In this document: one piece after another, positions 8,771 through 19,630 of the stretch | Layout: every line of letters begins with the position of its first letter | Numbering within the stretch: position 1 is the stretch's first letter | NCBI GenBank assembly: GCA_030581615.1 | Contig: JAKTTT010000075.1 | Coordinates: 31,867 to 95,866 of the forward strand | Direction: 5' to 3' | Length of the DNA: 64,000 bases | Origin: Alloascoidea africana | Lineage: Eukaryota > Ascomycota > Alloascoideomycetes > Alloascoideales > Alloascoideaceae | Notes under the pieces: generated by a model | Database searches by the model: none | What the model was told of the DNA's origin: nothing | What the model saw: only the letters and a program-made list of their open reading frames with translations | Translations under genes and position numbers: made by a program

Positions 8771-11700
8771 TTAAATGTGAAATTGGCGATAAAACATGTC
8801 CCATTCACTTTCATCTCCATCAAACAGGAAACTCTCATACGTAATGTACGGATATCCCATTTGATGTTCTGGTCCAGATACCGCTGCACCACCACCACCA
8901 CCACCACCTGCACCCATTCCCGTGGCCATTGACAATGTTTCCTCGGGAACTTGTTGGTAATATGCTGGACGTATATGTGGTACTTGGGTCGGAGACATCA
9001 TATCGATTGATGCACCACTCCGATCAGATTGGTTCGAACCCACTGTTGATGGAGGACCGAGTGGTGGACCAGAAGCAGAATTCCTGTCTTGATGAGGTTC
9101 ATAAAATTGATTCGGTGGTAATGATTGAGGAGGATGGATAGAAAGTGATTGAACCTGGTGTTGTATCGGGCCTGTAATTGAAGTAGAACGGCTGTTTACC
9201 GAAATTTCACTACCCTGTTGTTGTGTTTGCTGTTGATCTGAAGGAATAGAGGATCGATTCCTCACATGCTGCATCATCTGCGGGTGATATGGAGGCTCCA
9301 AAGGTGGGGGATATTGGGGTGGGTGAATAAAAGCTCGTTCTGCATTGCCATGTTGCTGTTGAATGTGTAAATTACCACTATGAGGTAATTCTTGTTGTTG
9401 TTGTTGTTTTGTGGAGTTGTTTGTCTGATCTCTTGTGTGGTTTTGTGATTTTCGTCTTTTCTTGAGAGGGGTCATGTGGGAATTGATTGAATATTCAAAC
9501 TCTGAAGATCTGTAGGAGGAGGATTCACCGGAACTGGACCTTCTCGATGGTCTTGAATGAGAATCCACCGAAGATGATTCAAACTCTTGACTAGAACCAT
9601 AAGAGGAAGAACTCAGAGGTGGGTTCATTTTTCTGGGAGACAAAGACAAAGAAGAAGCACCAGTTACTTGTTGATGACTGGACAAGACAGGTTGAGGAGG
9701 TCTCAGTGGAGCCTGTTGAAACATCTGTGGATGCTGTTGTTCATGAATTGATACCTGTGTGAAATCAGAAGTAGAGGCCTGAGTAGAATTAGAAGAGGAA
9801 GTATTTGTCATTGGGTGAGAAGGGAACATGGTCGAGGTGTTGTTACCAGGTCCAGTTTTACCAGAAGTGCAAGAAGCAGATCCATTAAATTTTTGATTTG
9901 AACCTGTGTTAGGAGCACTGTAAAGATAAGAAAACTGGGATTTGTAATCTGTATAGTTTGCCTCAAAGAAACCAATGTTTTTCTTAATGATATAAAAATC
10001 ATCATAAATGTCATGATCATCTTCAATTTTCCAACTGTTCACTTTTAAATTCATTTTTTTCAAAGACCCATTTGGAGTCCAATTATTCTCATAAAGCTTG
10101 ATCAAGATTTCATCTCGAACTTTATACCTTTGAACCATTAGAGACTTCATCGTCACGGAAATACGATGTATCACTTCCAATTCGTTTGTCAATAGTCTTT
10201 CAATGATGGACATTATCGGACATTGCTTTTTAAGATTTGCCAATGCAATGGTGACTATCCCCAATAGCTTGAAACAAATCGAGTTTGTATATTTTATGGT
10301 ATTTGAATAAATCACAGAACTATTTTGACGTTCATCCTCATCATAATCCTGATCAATTTCATATTCAGGTGCAAGTTTTTCAGAATCATGGAGAATAGAT
10401 TCCAAATATCGGGTTTTAATTCCAAATTTTCGTTCACAGTAATGACAGGATCGGTACATGTCCATGGTTAACCGTATCAATATGATATTGACAACTGCAG
10501 AAATGACATTCACCATGTGGAATGGGAACAAATCGTACCGAAAATTCGAACCTCCACCGGGTTCGCTGCCACTTCCTGGAGAAGTTGGTTGTGTTGTACT
10601 GTTTTTCTTGTCTGAATATGTATATCTTCTTTTCGAAGTGGAGGCATCGGATTCATTCCCGGATAACGACGAATCCTCCGAACTTTTCTTGTTGAAAATT
10701 CTCAACAGTTCAATTATGATTTCCGTGGATTTCCAGCATATATCAAAAGCATAATCAAATGACGCTTTTTCAATGTTTTCATCATCACTTATACTGTTGT
10801 TGGATACAGATTTGGCGTTGGAATTCGTAGACCCTCTTCTCGTACTACTATCGCTTTCGTATGGATCGACAAATGCACCTCCTATTGTTGAGGATGATTC
10901 CCGTGGAACAAACTGGAATTTGTTTGCAAGTATGCTTCTAATGCCTTGTAAAAGAATAGGTCGGTACAAAATGATGATAATTGCATGATACGTCATGTGT
11001 AAAATCAACACCACCGGTTCAATATTGTTGATTGGACCGCCGTTGCCATTGTTTGTGAGATTTGTTGGACTGGTTGGTCCATTTGTGCTAGAAGGTCCAT
11101 CACCGATATTTATCCATTGGTTCCAATGTAGATTCGAAGGTAAATCGCATAACCATTTTTCCAACTCAATATGAATATTGCCAATAGAATTACAAATTGC
11201 GTGGAAACTGATATTTGAGGCGTTATTGTTATTGTTATTGTTGTTGTGATTTGTGTCCCCTCTTTTTTGAGGGTGTCGCATGTTTGTTCCAAAAACTTCC
11301 GTTAAAACTCTATTCAAAATTTTGGCCAATTCCACCTGATATATCCAAGAATTGACCAAAGCCATTCTATTTTCACCTTTACTGAGTTTTTTAAACAAAA
11401 CGGCTTCTTTCGTACTGAGTAGGTCATAAACGCTACTGCGGATTTCCCCCGGGTATGGCAATCTTACTGTTTTTCTAACGTCCGAATCAATTGGATCGAG
11501 AAATGGCGGGCGACCATAACAAAACGACATGAACTTGTCGATTAAAAAACACCCCCAGTACACTCGTCGTCGTAATTCTCTTTCTATTTTCGATTTCACA
11601 CTGGAATCCCAATTATCTGGATCCAAATGGAGTCCCATTTCATGGACCAGGCGAAATGCCAATCCTGTAAAACACCATGCTTTTGAGGTTTCCCCAATCA

Positions 11701-13454
11701 TGAATTCACGAAGGGATAAAAACAAAATAGATTGTAATATGGGTAGAGAAGGATCCACCAAGCCGGGTGTATTAATAAAAATGCTTCGTTCGGCGTATCG
11801 ATAAAATCTACCGGCCAGTTTTTTAATCTCTTGGTCATTGGGGAAAAACAGAGCAGCATATGAACACAGTGAGCAGAGTAGTCCATGTGTATAGTAAGGT
11901 CCATTGCCAAGTTCAAAATCGCGTAAAAAATATTCACGATATATGAACATTGTGTTTGGATATTGGCATGTAAATAAAAACGAAATGAGTTTCCGACAGA
12001 TTGTTGAGATTTTCGAATCTCTCAGGAATTCCTCGATAGGCATATCTGGAACAGTCAGGGAAGTTGAGGTTGATGGGTTAATACGGCCAGGTACAGGTAC
12101 AGCAGCAGCAGTAGCAGCAGCGGCAGCGGTAGCAGGCTGGTGCTGATCGCTGTACTGTTGAGAATGTTGGGGATGCTTCCCAGTATTGTCTGCAATGTGA
12201 GATGGATCATGTATCATGTTCTGGGGAGACGAAGAACCTGGGCCCGCTATTGGCGGACGATGTTGTTGTTGATGTAACTGTGAATTATGCGTTGGTCTAG
12301 GATGGACCAAACCTGGAGTAGTGCTTGCAGTAGCAGCAGCAGCAGCAGCAGATGATGAGGATGATGATGATGGCGGCGGGAACTCGTTCAAGTATTGTAA
12401 TATACTTTCAGAGTCATTTCTGGATGCCATTAGGGTGAGAGGGATTGAAGAAACCACAGCTTTTGCATTTAGTGGGGTTGGGGATAACTGGACAAAACTC
12501 GTTGTACCAAAGAACTGAACAGATTTGAGGGAGTTTGAGTTGATTCGAAATAGTCGAAAGGGATGGATATAGCTGTCTGGTTTTAGAGATTTTGTAGGGA
12601 TGTTTGCATTTGGAAGAGCCGATTCGGGCTTTAGTTGCAGTGTTCTTTGAGAAAAAGGGGGTCTTGTATTGGGTTCACCAGATTTCATGCTATAATCAAT
12701 ATCTGATGGATGGGGATGAGCAGGTTGTTGGGGAGGAGGGTATTGAAAGGCTTCATCAAATTGGAGACAAGGTGGGGAAGTGTTTGAGGATGATTCCAAT
12801 TTTATTTTCTTAAAGGGGTTGTTTGGTTCACCGGATGATGAAGATGAAGAAGAGGATTCCTTTACGCGGTCGACATTTGCAAGGTTTGCCATTGTAAGGG
12901 AGTCTCTTGTATGCTGACCATTTGAAATTTTCTCAATATACGTTTGCAGTAGGTATATCTGTCGTTCAAGTACATCGACATAGGACTTTGTTACTGGTCG
13001 TTTCTTGTATCCGTCGTGATGGTAAACACAATCGATACTTTTCTTGCGGCAGTTTATGCATGGTTGTTTCTTGTCGCATCGAATCTATTTGTAAAAGAAG
13101 TGGGTTAGCCAGGAGAGTCCAAGTCCAAGTCCAAGATTCGGAAGGTATTGAGTGGGTCAATCAATGGCAGTGTATAATTGTTTGGAGATGGAGATAGGTA
13201 CCTTTCGACGACGACAATACTCGCATCTTGAAGATTTGACACACACAGGATAGTTAGTTAAAAAGAATTATAATGAATGAAAAAGGATCTACTAAGCATC
13301 ATCAACATGGACATTCCTGTCGGAGGCAACGATTGCAAGATTCAAGAACCAGGGATCCCGGCCAAAATTGATTAAGAGATACAGGTACGTACGAAACACG
13401 GGCAGGTTCCTTTATCCTTTTGCCAGGCCGCGAACCGGATTCAAAGTGGCTCAT
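8771..13454 (-). CDS. Zn2Cys6 fungal-type transcription factor, 1466 aa (3 exons)
   Basis: Nuclear DNA-binding regulator. Exons proposed: 13393-13454, 13202-13226 and 8771-13084. The two introns (13227-13392 with donor GTACGT and acceptor AAG; 13085-13201 with donor GTACCT and acceptor TAG) split the zinc cluster. Joining them gives C-X2-C-X6-C-X5-C-X2-C-X6-C at about residues 22-48 (CEYCRRRK, then CDKKQPC, then CRKKSIDC). A linker and coiled-coil-like dimerisation segment (YVDVLERQIYLLQTYIEKI) follow. The fungal-specific middle homology domain lies near residues 380-600 (ERELRRRVYWGCFLIDKF, then CYGRPPFL). The rest is rich in Ser, Gln, Asn and Pro, typical of activation regions. Donors are less standard than elsewhere, so the exact ends deserve cDNA support, but the reconstituted cluster is compelling. 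I cannot assign a target pathway. It sits next to the 5-oxoproline genes, which is suggestive only. Confidence 0.85.
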
Positions 13455-13790
13455 GGCGGCGGCAAGGCGACGACTGGAGCACGGGGGCGTCAGGAGCAGG
13501 CGCAAGGGCAGACGCTGGAGCTGGAGCGGGAGCAGGAGCTGGGGGCGGGCTGTCTGGGGACGAGAGGCGACGGGGGGCGATGGCGATGGCGATGGCGATG
13601 GAGATGGAGATGTTGCAGCCTGGGTGTGATGGTGCGAGGATGGAGGGGATTCTGGATCTTTATATGATCTCGCTCTTACTGTGGGCGGTTTGATTGGATT
13701 TTCGCGACGGCGATCGCCAGCCTTGCGTACAGTTAAGGTTGCATGTTATACAGAGACTCACCGCTACGGCGCATAACATCCACAACATCG
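13455..13790. other. Intergenic: promoter of the regulator, 3' flank of the cyclase gene
   Basis: GC-rich, with a hexamer repeat at 13577-13612 and a TATA-like motif (ATATAAAG on the minus strand near 13660) about 200 bases upstream of the regulator ATG. Confidence 0.45.
13577..13612. repeat. Hexanucleotide tandem repeat (GCGATG)4(GAGATG)2
   Basis: Six perfect or one-base-variant hexamers, about 125 bases upstream of the regulator start codon, probably in its 5' leader or promoter. Confidence 0.8.
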
Positions 13791-14945
13791 TCAGAGCCGG
13801 GTGACCTCCGCATCCGGCATGTCCAGCACCACCATGTGGCCCGGAGCGTGGCCCATCGCGATGCCCACGATGCCACTCGCGGACTCCCTTCCCGAGGACT
13901 GGGACTCACTGCCCGTGGACTGGGCCAGCTGGGTCACCGCCAGCTGGGGCGTCACGCCGCACGCCCAGAACACCGGCACCTGCCCCGGCGGGATGCCCGC
14001 AAAGTCGCCAAACTCCGGCGCCAGCAGGTCCGCGATCCCAAGCCGCTCCACCGCGTCGAACCCCCAGTCCACGGGCTCGCCGTGCGTGGCCCGGAACTCC
14101 CTCGTGATGGCTCGCACCTGCTCCACCTGCTCCGGGTAGAAGCTTCTCATGCTCACGACGTAGGTGCAGTGTGTGAACACGCCCGCCGGGTTCAGATACT
14201 TGCGAGTCTTGTACATGGCGACCCCCATGCCCTGGAGCTGGTGCTGGATCGGGATGCCTGCCTGGAGAATGGCTTTTTCAAACGAGTAAGAGCATCCGAT
14301 CAGAAACCCAACATGGTCCGCACTGAACTCCTCCATAATGTCTGCAACTCCGGCCTTCACCAGCTTGCCGTTCTCGTAGACGTTGTACTTTGGGAAATCC
14401 CGTCTTATATCAAACAAGGGCTCGTCATGTGCATCTTCTGTTTCCATACTTGTTTCTGTATCTGCTGGTGCTGCTGCTGGTGCTGCTTGTGCTGCTGCCT
14501 GTTCCACATGATTATCGTGATGAGTACCGTAAAAAGACGTTTCTTTTCCAATATGGTCTTCGCTATCGTCGTCATTTTCATTTTCATTTTCATTTTCATG
14601 TCCGTGTTCAGTTGTTGCCAGAGTTGTCCTTTTGGTAGCATTCCCATCACAATTCTGTGTTTCATCTGGCGTTTTGTCACATTTCGTCTCTTTCATCCCC
14701 CCACAGTATATAATTCTTTCGTTATCTAGCTGGGTGGGCATGCCAGGCGCAACGGTCTTGGCCAACAATGGACAAGCAACGGGGTTGCGTCGGCACAGGT
14801 CTTCAAAATCCCGGGCGAGTTTGGAAGGTAGTACGATGAGGTTCGCCTGTGCAAATCCGGGACACACTCCACTTGTGTCCGAGGTGTATTTCCCCTGTCT
14901 ACACAACAGTCTAAACTGTCGAGGAGTGTAGGACTGTATGGGCAT
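13791..14945 (-). CDS. D-glutamate cyclase family protein (DUF1445 / hydro-lyase type)
   Basis: 384 aa. Family members turn D-glutamate into 5-oxo-D-proline plus water, as shown for the mammalian homologue. Family blocks are visible in order: RLLCRQGKYTSDTSGVCPGFAQANL-type start (about 11-40), CRRNPVACPLL, then DIRRDFPKYNVYENG, VGFLIGCSYSFEKAILQAGIP, GVFTHCTYVVSMR, and near the end VPVFWACGVTPQ and AMGHAPGHM. Start: the ATG at 14943-14945; an upstream in-frame GTG is ignored. Between the first two and later blocks lies an 80- to 90-residue insertion, rich in Asn/Glu repeats, Asp and Ala, absent from bacterial relatives as I know them. The 3' half is much more GC-rich than most genes here. That could reflect codon bias or bacterial ancestry; I cannot decide. 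It points away from 5-oxoprolinase, with 4.7 kb between the two start codons. Confidence 0.85.
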   Translation of the reverse strand: MPIQSYTPRQFRLLCRQGKYTSDTSGVCPGFAQANLIVLPSKLARDFEDLCRRNPVACPLLAKTVAPGMPTQLDNERIIYCGGMKETKCDKTPDETQNCDGNATKRTTLATTEHGHENENENENDDDSEDHIGKETSFYGTHHDNHVEQAAAQAAPAAAPADTETSMETEDAHDEPLFDIRRDFPKYNVYENGKLVKAGVADIMEEFSADHVGFLIGCSYSFEKAILQAGIPIQHQLQGMGVAMYKTRKYLNPAGVFTHCTYVVSMRSFYPEQVEQVRAITREFRATHGEPVDWGFDAVERLGIADLLAPEFGDFAGIPPGQVPVFWACGVTPQLAVTQLAQSTGSESQSSGRESASGIVGIAMGHAPGHMVVLDMPDAEVTRL

Positions 14946-15351
14946 TATCACTGTGGTTATTAAATTGGTGGTGCTGGGGGGGTTTTTCCTGTTTCACAAC
15001 GACGGGATGGTATGGTATGGTATGTACCCGGTGGATCGAAGAAACTTTATGTCTGTAAGAACCTAGAGGTAGAAAACCCTACAAAAATGGTCTAGCAAAG
15101 ATGAGAAAACAGAGAGGAATCTTAAATTTCTGGCTCCTAATCCTGGCAACTGCTTCGCACTGGGGGGAGGGGGATATCTGGAAAGATTATGGAGCTGGAA
15201 GAAATTGAGGTAGGTGTAAGGATCTTTTCTGGAAGGCACGCCGGGTAGTCAAAGCGAAGTAGAGATTAGGCAGATAGAGAGATAAAATAGAATGATTTAG
15301 ATGACCAGCGCTTAGTAGCAAATCCGAAGATGGAGGATGAGCAACACTGAA

Positions 15352-15359
15352 TATTTATA
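15352..15359 (-). promoter_or_regulatory. TATA-like box for the cyclase gene
   Basis: TATAAATA on the minus strand, 407 bases upstream of the cyclase ATG. The distance implies a long leader or an unseen 5' UTR intron, so the link is tentative. Confidence 0.35.
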
Positions 15360-18042
15360 CCAGTTCCACTCTACGCTTCTCTATCTAGCCCGTTCTCCTT
15401 TCGCAAGTGCTGGATCTCCTATCGTGCTTTGACCCTGGATTTGCAAGTCTGGAGACCCCTACGCCGATCTGATACTGATGCTGATACTGCTTCCGCGAGG
15501 ATCCAAAAGGCACCCACCGCCAGGGAGCAAAAGCACAAGCGAGAGAAGAAAACAGGTCTCAGAGATACACCGGGCGGGCTTCGGTTGCAGCTCTGCTTCC
15601 TTGCGGTGGCCCATGCCCGGGGGTTCCTCTTGGGGCCTCCCTCCTCTCGTTCTACCTCCACAAATGCCCTGATCGGCCGCAAACACAAACATATTCAGTC
15701 AGGCTGGCTCCAGCTAGCAGCGATGACAAGCGGCCGGTGATTGTTGGAACTGCCAGAGGAGAAAGGGCAAAGGAGCTTGCACATCCGCACACTTCAGTTC
15801 TTTCAGTTCCCTGTGTGGTGTGTCATCGCTGAATGTTTTAAAAAGCTGCCGCTGGGACCGCTGGGACCGCTGGGAGTTTCTCCCCTTTTTGACCGGTCGC
15901 AAGCCTTCAGTACAGGAGAAACATACCTCTTTTGGCATTTTCTACAAGGTCCGTCATTTCTTTTGCAAAAAAACTTTGTTTTTTTTTTTGCTTTTTTATC
16001 TTGTTCTCTGTCTATATCACCGTTTTTTTTTTTGTTTTGTTTATATTTCGATTGGCTATTATTGGTCAAAATGACACCTGCCATTCTGCGTATGAACCAA
16101 AAGGAAAAGAGTTTGTTATAATGGCATGGAGATGAGATCATTCAGATTGGCCGTACAGTACCATGTCTACTTTTACATGTGCGATTAAATTATTGGGTAA
16201 CATGATGAATCTTGAACATTGAAACCTGTAATCAGAAACAAAAACACAAATAATAATAAATAATAATTGTTGAAAATTGTAGATTGAAAATCAGTATCTT
16301 ACAACTAGCTCGTTCTATTATTGCGGGGAGAAGAAAGGAAAAGAAAAGGTGCATTCTTCTTTACCTTGAGGTTACATTGATTATTAACACAATTGTGTGT
16401 GTGTGTGATCTCCATATGAATTTCCATATCCATCCTGTATGTAAAAGAATAAGAATAAGAATGAACGAGAATTGAGGAAATTGGGGAATCTTCATTCCAC
16501 GTACATACATAACATCCAGTGGCTCATTTTTTTTTTTTTTTTTTGGAGGGAGAGAGAGAAGGATAGAGTAATAACGGAATTGGTAAAACGACAATTCTTA
16601 TTTGTTGTTGTTGTTTTATCAAAGTACGGAGGACATAATATCGATAATATCAAGATTCCGTGTTGTGCGCCACAATTACAGTAAAAGAAAACAAAATGTT
16701 CTTCACCCTTTTTAACAAGCACATTGGCAAAAGATAAAATGTGTTCTTCAGTACAAATTTTATTTTTATTTTTGTCGTCAATAGATGATGTGTCATGTCT
16801 TGGGTTTGCAGGGCAAATTCCATAGTGACAACAAGTGGTGGGAAACCAAAAGAAAGAAAAGCAAAAGTAAGCAAGGCAAGTATGTCTCATAAAAAAAAAA
16901 ATGCCTTCTTTCTGGCGACTTTTATTCCTCTTTTCATCGTTATTGGGGTTGGTTTGAAATCGGAGATGAGTGTAATGGTACTACAAAGTGGCAAGACATT
17001 TGATTGATTGATTGATTGACTGATTTTTCTAAAGTTTACAAAGTTGACAGTGAGTATTGGCGTGCGCAGCAGACAGTACTCAAAATTTAAACATAAAACT
17101 TAGATACATCAGACTACAACAATAATAGTAATCATACTTTAAGAAATGGGTTCAAACTTACAAGCCTGTCAAAAAGGAAAAAAAGGAAAGGGTAAAGTTT
17201 ATGAAACATTACGTTTTGGCACAGCCTCAACCGAGGTTGACAGGTTTCCACCTTTTTATTTCTCTTCTTTTCTCGTTTTGTGTTTGCATGTTTCCATTTA
17301 ATCACATAATTAGAACCAGATGTGCTTGTTTTTTTAAAGTATGCTTTGCATTTGTGGGTTAGTGGTGGTGATCTACAATGCCCTTTGCTGTTCAATCTAT
17401 CAGGACATGTTTTCCCAAATCCAATCTAAGCAATGACAAGCAAGGTCTTTCGACTTTCTTTGAGTCCATTTGGTCTGATGATTGGTATACAGATAAATAC
17501 CAATATCGCCATCAATCAAAAAATCAGGAATTGTGAAAAACAAAGGTGCTGTAGCTGCTGTAGGTCATGTAATGCCCCACAAACACAGTCTTGAATGGAG
17601 TAAAGCCCCGTTGTTTTGTTTTGGTCATTCAGTGCCAGGTGCGGTGTGTAGTAGATTCAAAAGGATCAAATACCTAACATGTTAAAAGCTTAAAAAAAAA
17701 AAAAGGTTTACCCACACTCAAAACATGATTGTGAATGATGGGAGGAAATCTATGACGAATTTCTCTATCTTTAAAACTGAACTGAATTGGATTGGGATCA
17801 AAAGCCAAAATTTTTAAAAAAGGATGAATTCTGAACTTTGATTAGCTAACTATGTGAATTTTTTGGTGATTGTGTCATATTATGCCCTACCCCAACCTAA
17901 CCTTGTCTGAAGCATCATCGATTGGGAGCTTTTGATGATAACAGCACCAGAAGAAGCTATAAAAATATACAGTGTGTATGTGCCAGCACGACCAAAAACG
18001 GTATATATGTATCGAGAGAGATTTTATCGGCACACCGACTTG

Positions 18043-18088
18043 AGATTGCAAGATTGCAAGATTGCAAGATTTGGAGATTTGGAGATTT
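18043..18088. repeat. Tandem repeat of AGATTGCA and AGATTTGG octamers
   Basis: Three perfect AGATTGCA units, then AGATTTGG units, together 46 bases, at the border between AT-rich and GC-rich DNA. Confidence 0.75.
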
Positions 18089-18554
18089 CGATTTCAAGAT
18101 CGCGATCAAGCAAAAAGAGAGTTTCCCGGTTTAGCGCTGTGGCTAGATACACCCAAAAACACAAAAAGCAGCATGGCACGGAACAGACCGCTAAGCAAGG
18201 GTCCCTGCTTCCCCGGGGTATCTCCATTCTCTTCTATTTTAACGGTAGGCGGACCCGGACGCCCGCGCCGAGCTTATCGCGACTTCTTTTTCCCGATAAC
18301 GCCTTCTCCGGCGAATGACGGCCAGCACATTTGTCATCCGAGACAGAAACGAGAGAGAGATGGAGATGGTTAGAGTTGCACACGTCAATGGGCTTTTGGT
18401 ATTAGAGTTGCAATGATTGACATTACATGAAACGCTCCAGCACGGCATTTCTTTCTCTCTCTTTTTTTTTCCTCTCCCGCGAGTTGCCCGGCCTCTGCCA
18501 GATTCGAGCACCCAAAGGAGCAGGAGCAGGAGCCGGGTGCACGGGTGTAGCGCT

Positions 18555-18679
18555 GCGGCTGCGATTGGCCAATCCGCGCGGGTCTGGCGAAACCGCGTTA
18601 TCGCGGTGCATTCCCACATCGCTGCGGGTGCTGCACCGCGCGGGTGCTGCACCGCGAGCCGGCAGCCAATCGCAGCCGC
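18555..18679. promoter_or_regulatory. Palindromic CCAAT module in the oxoprolinase/cyclase intergenic region
   Basis: A perfect 15-base inverted repeat (GCGGCTGCGATTGGC at 18555-18569, its complement at 18665-18679) brackets 95 bases. The left arm runs into ATTGGCCAAT (18564-18573), two back-to-back CCAAT boxes; the right arm contains a third CCAAT. Between them GCGGGTGCTGCACCGC is repeated twice in perfect tandem (18624-18655). CCAAT boxes are bound by the Hap2/3/5 complex in yeasts. The arrangement is about 950 bases upstream of the oxoprolinase ATG. Confidence 0.5.
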
Positions 18680-19497
18680 TGGGTTGTAACCGAGCGGCGG
18701 GGGGTGCGCTGCGTATGCCTTGCGTTTGCGTTTGCGTTTGCGTTCGCTCTGGAGACTGGAGACTGGAGACTGGGGCCCAGGGCCCAGGGCTCGAGGCTCC
18801 AGGCTCGAGACACATGTCTAGCGCAGAGCCGTTGCAAGAACAGCTTTGGCGTGCCGGTCCCTGTGCGGCCAGCGGTGCGGCTAGCTGTGCCGTCGTGGTT
18901 GTAGATGGACGCGCTGGGCAGTGTTTTGTGGAAGGGGAGCTGGCCCAGACACGATGATACATCCCTCTGGGGATCTCTCTGGACACCCTCCTGGAGATGC
19001 AAACGGCGGAGGTGTGAAGGTCTGGCGGACCCACTGCGAAGCACAGCTAGGCGATTCGAGCTTGGCCTGCTGCCCACGGACTCGGGCCTCCGCGCTCGCC
19101 GCGGGTGCGGAAGTGGAACCTCCGCGTATGCACCGGAGGGCCCGATCTCCAGGCAGCACTCAGGACCGGGTCTGTGGCCGGGTCCACGGTACCGGGTGCG
19201 CGCCCCGACGAACCGTCCAACGTTCCCGTTCCTCTCTCCGCCATTCCACGACCACCACCACACCAGCGAGAACGAGAACGAGAACTGGAGCGATAGACAC
19301 CTCCAACAGAAGAAAAAAGAATTAGCCGTCTGGTGCGAGGAGTCTCGCGGTCTGTGCCGGATCAGACGACTCGAGATGGCACAGGGCTCGCGGGACGGGG
19401 ACCGGGGCAAACACCCAGACTCCCACCCGCGGCTGCCCAATCCGTTTTCTCTTGCATGGAAGCGCCTATTCTCGCTCCGACAGATGCTTACTCTGAG

Positions 19498-19505
19498 TAT
19501 AAATA
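19498..19505 (+). promoter_or_regulatory. TATA box of the oxoprolinase gene
   Basis: TATAAATA, 126 bases upstream of the ATG at 19631, a normal yeast spacing. Confidence 0.55.
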
Positions 19506-19586
19506 CTTTCCCGTCCCTCCTCTCAAGTTGCCTTGCTCCCTTCATCATCAAACACTGGGCCTCTATTTTCTTTCATATACTACACT

Positions 19587-19611
19587 TATACTATACTATA
19601 CTATACTATAC
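19587..19611 (+). repeat. Pentanucleotide repeat (TATAC)5 in the oxoprolinase leader
   Basis: Five perfect TATAC units about 20 bases before the start codon, probably transcribed in the 5' UTR. Confidence 0.8.
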
Positions 19612-19630
19612 ATCTTATATCTTAACACAC

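Larger units (their letters stand above)
14946..19630. other. 4.7-kb divergent intergenic region with GC-rich islands
   Basis: Lies between the starts of the D-glutamate cyclase gene (minus) and 5-oxoprolinase (plus). Two GC-rich islands (about 15400-15900 and 18150-19480) are separated by AT-rich DNA with long T- and A-runs. Many overlapping open frames occur on both strands in the islands, but they look like by-products of few stops in GC-rich DNA: low-complexity Arg/Pro/Ser translation, no domains and no start context. A CGG-N6-CCG everted-type Zn2Cys6 site candidate lies at 18179-18190. An RNA gene cannot be excluded. Confidence 0.45.

Noticed and set aside
15400-16140. Cluster of 60-130-codon frames
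   Set aside because: Same reasoning: mirror-image frames in a GC-rich island followed by T-runs, with no start context or homology.
18179-18190. CGG-N6-CCG as a binding site for the neighbouring Zn2Cys6 regulator
   Set aside because: A single copy of a loose motif in GC-rich DNA, and the regulator's preference is unknown. Mentioned only as a candidate.
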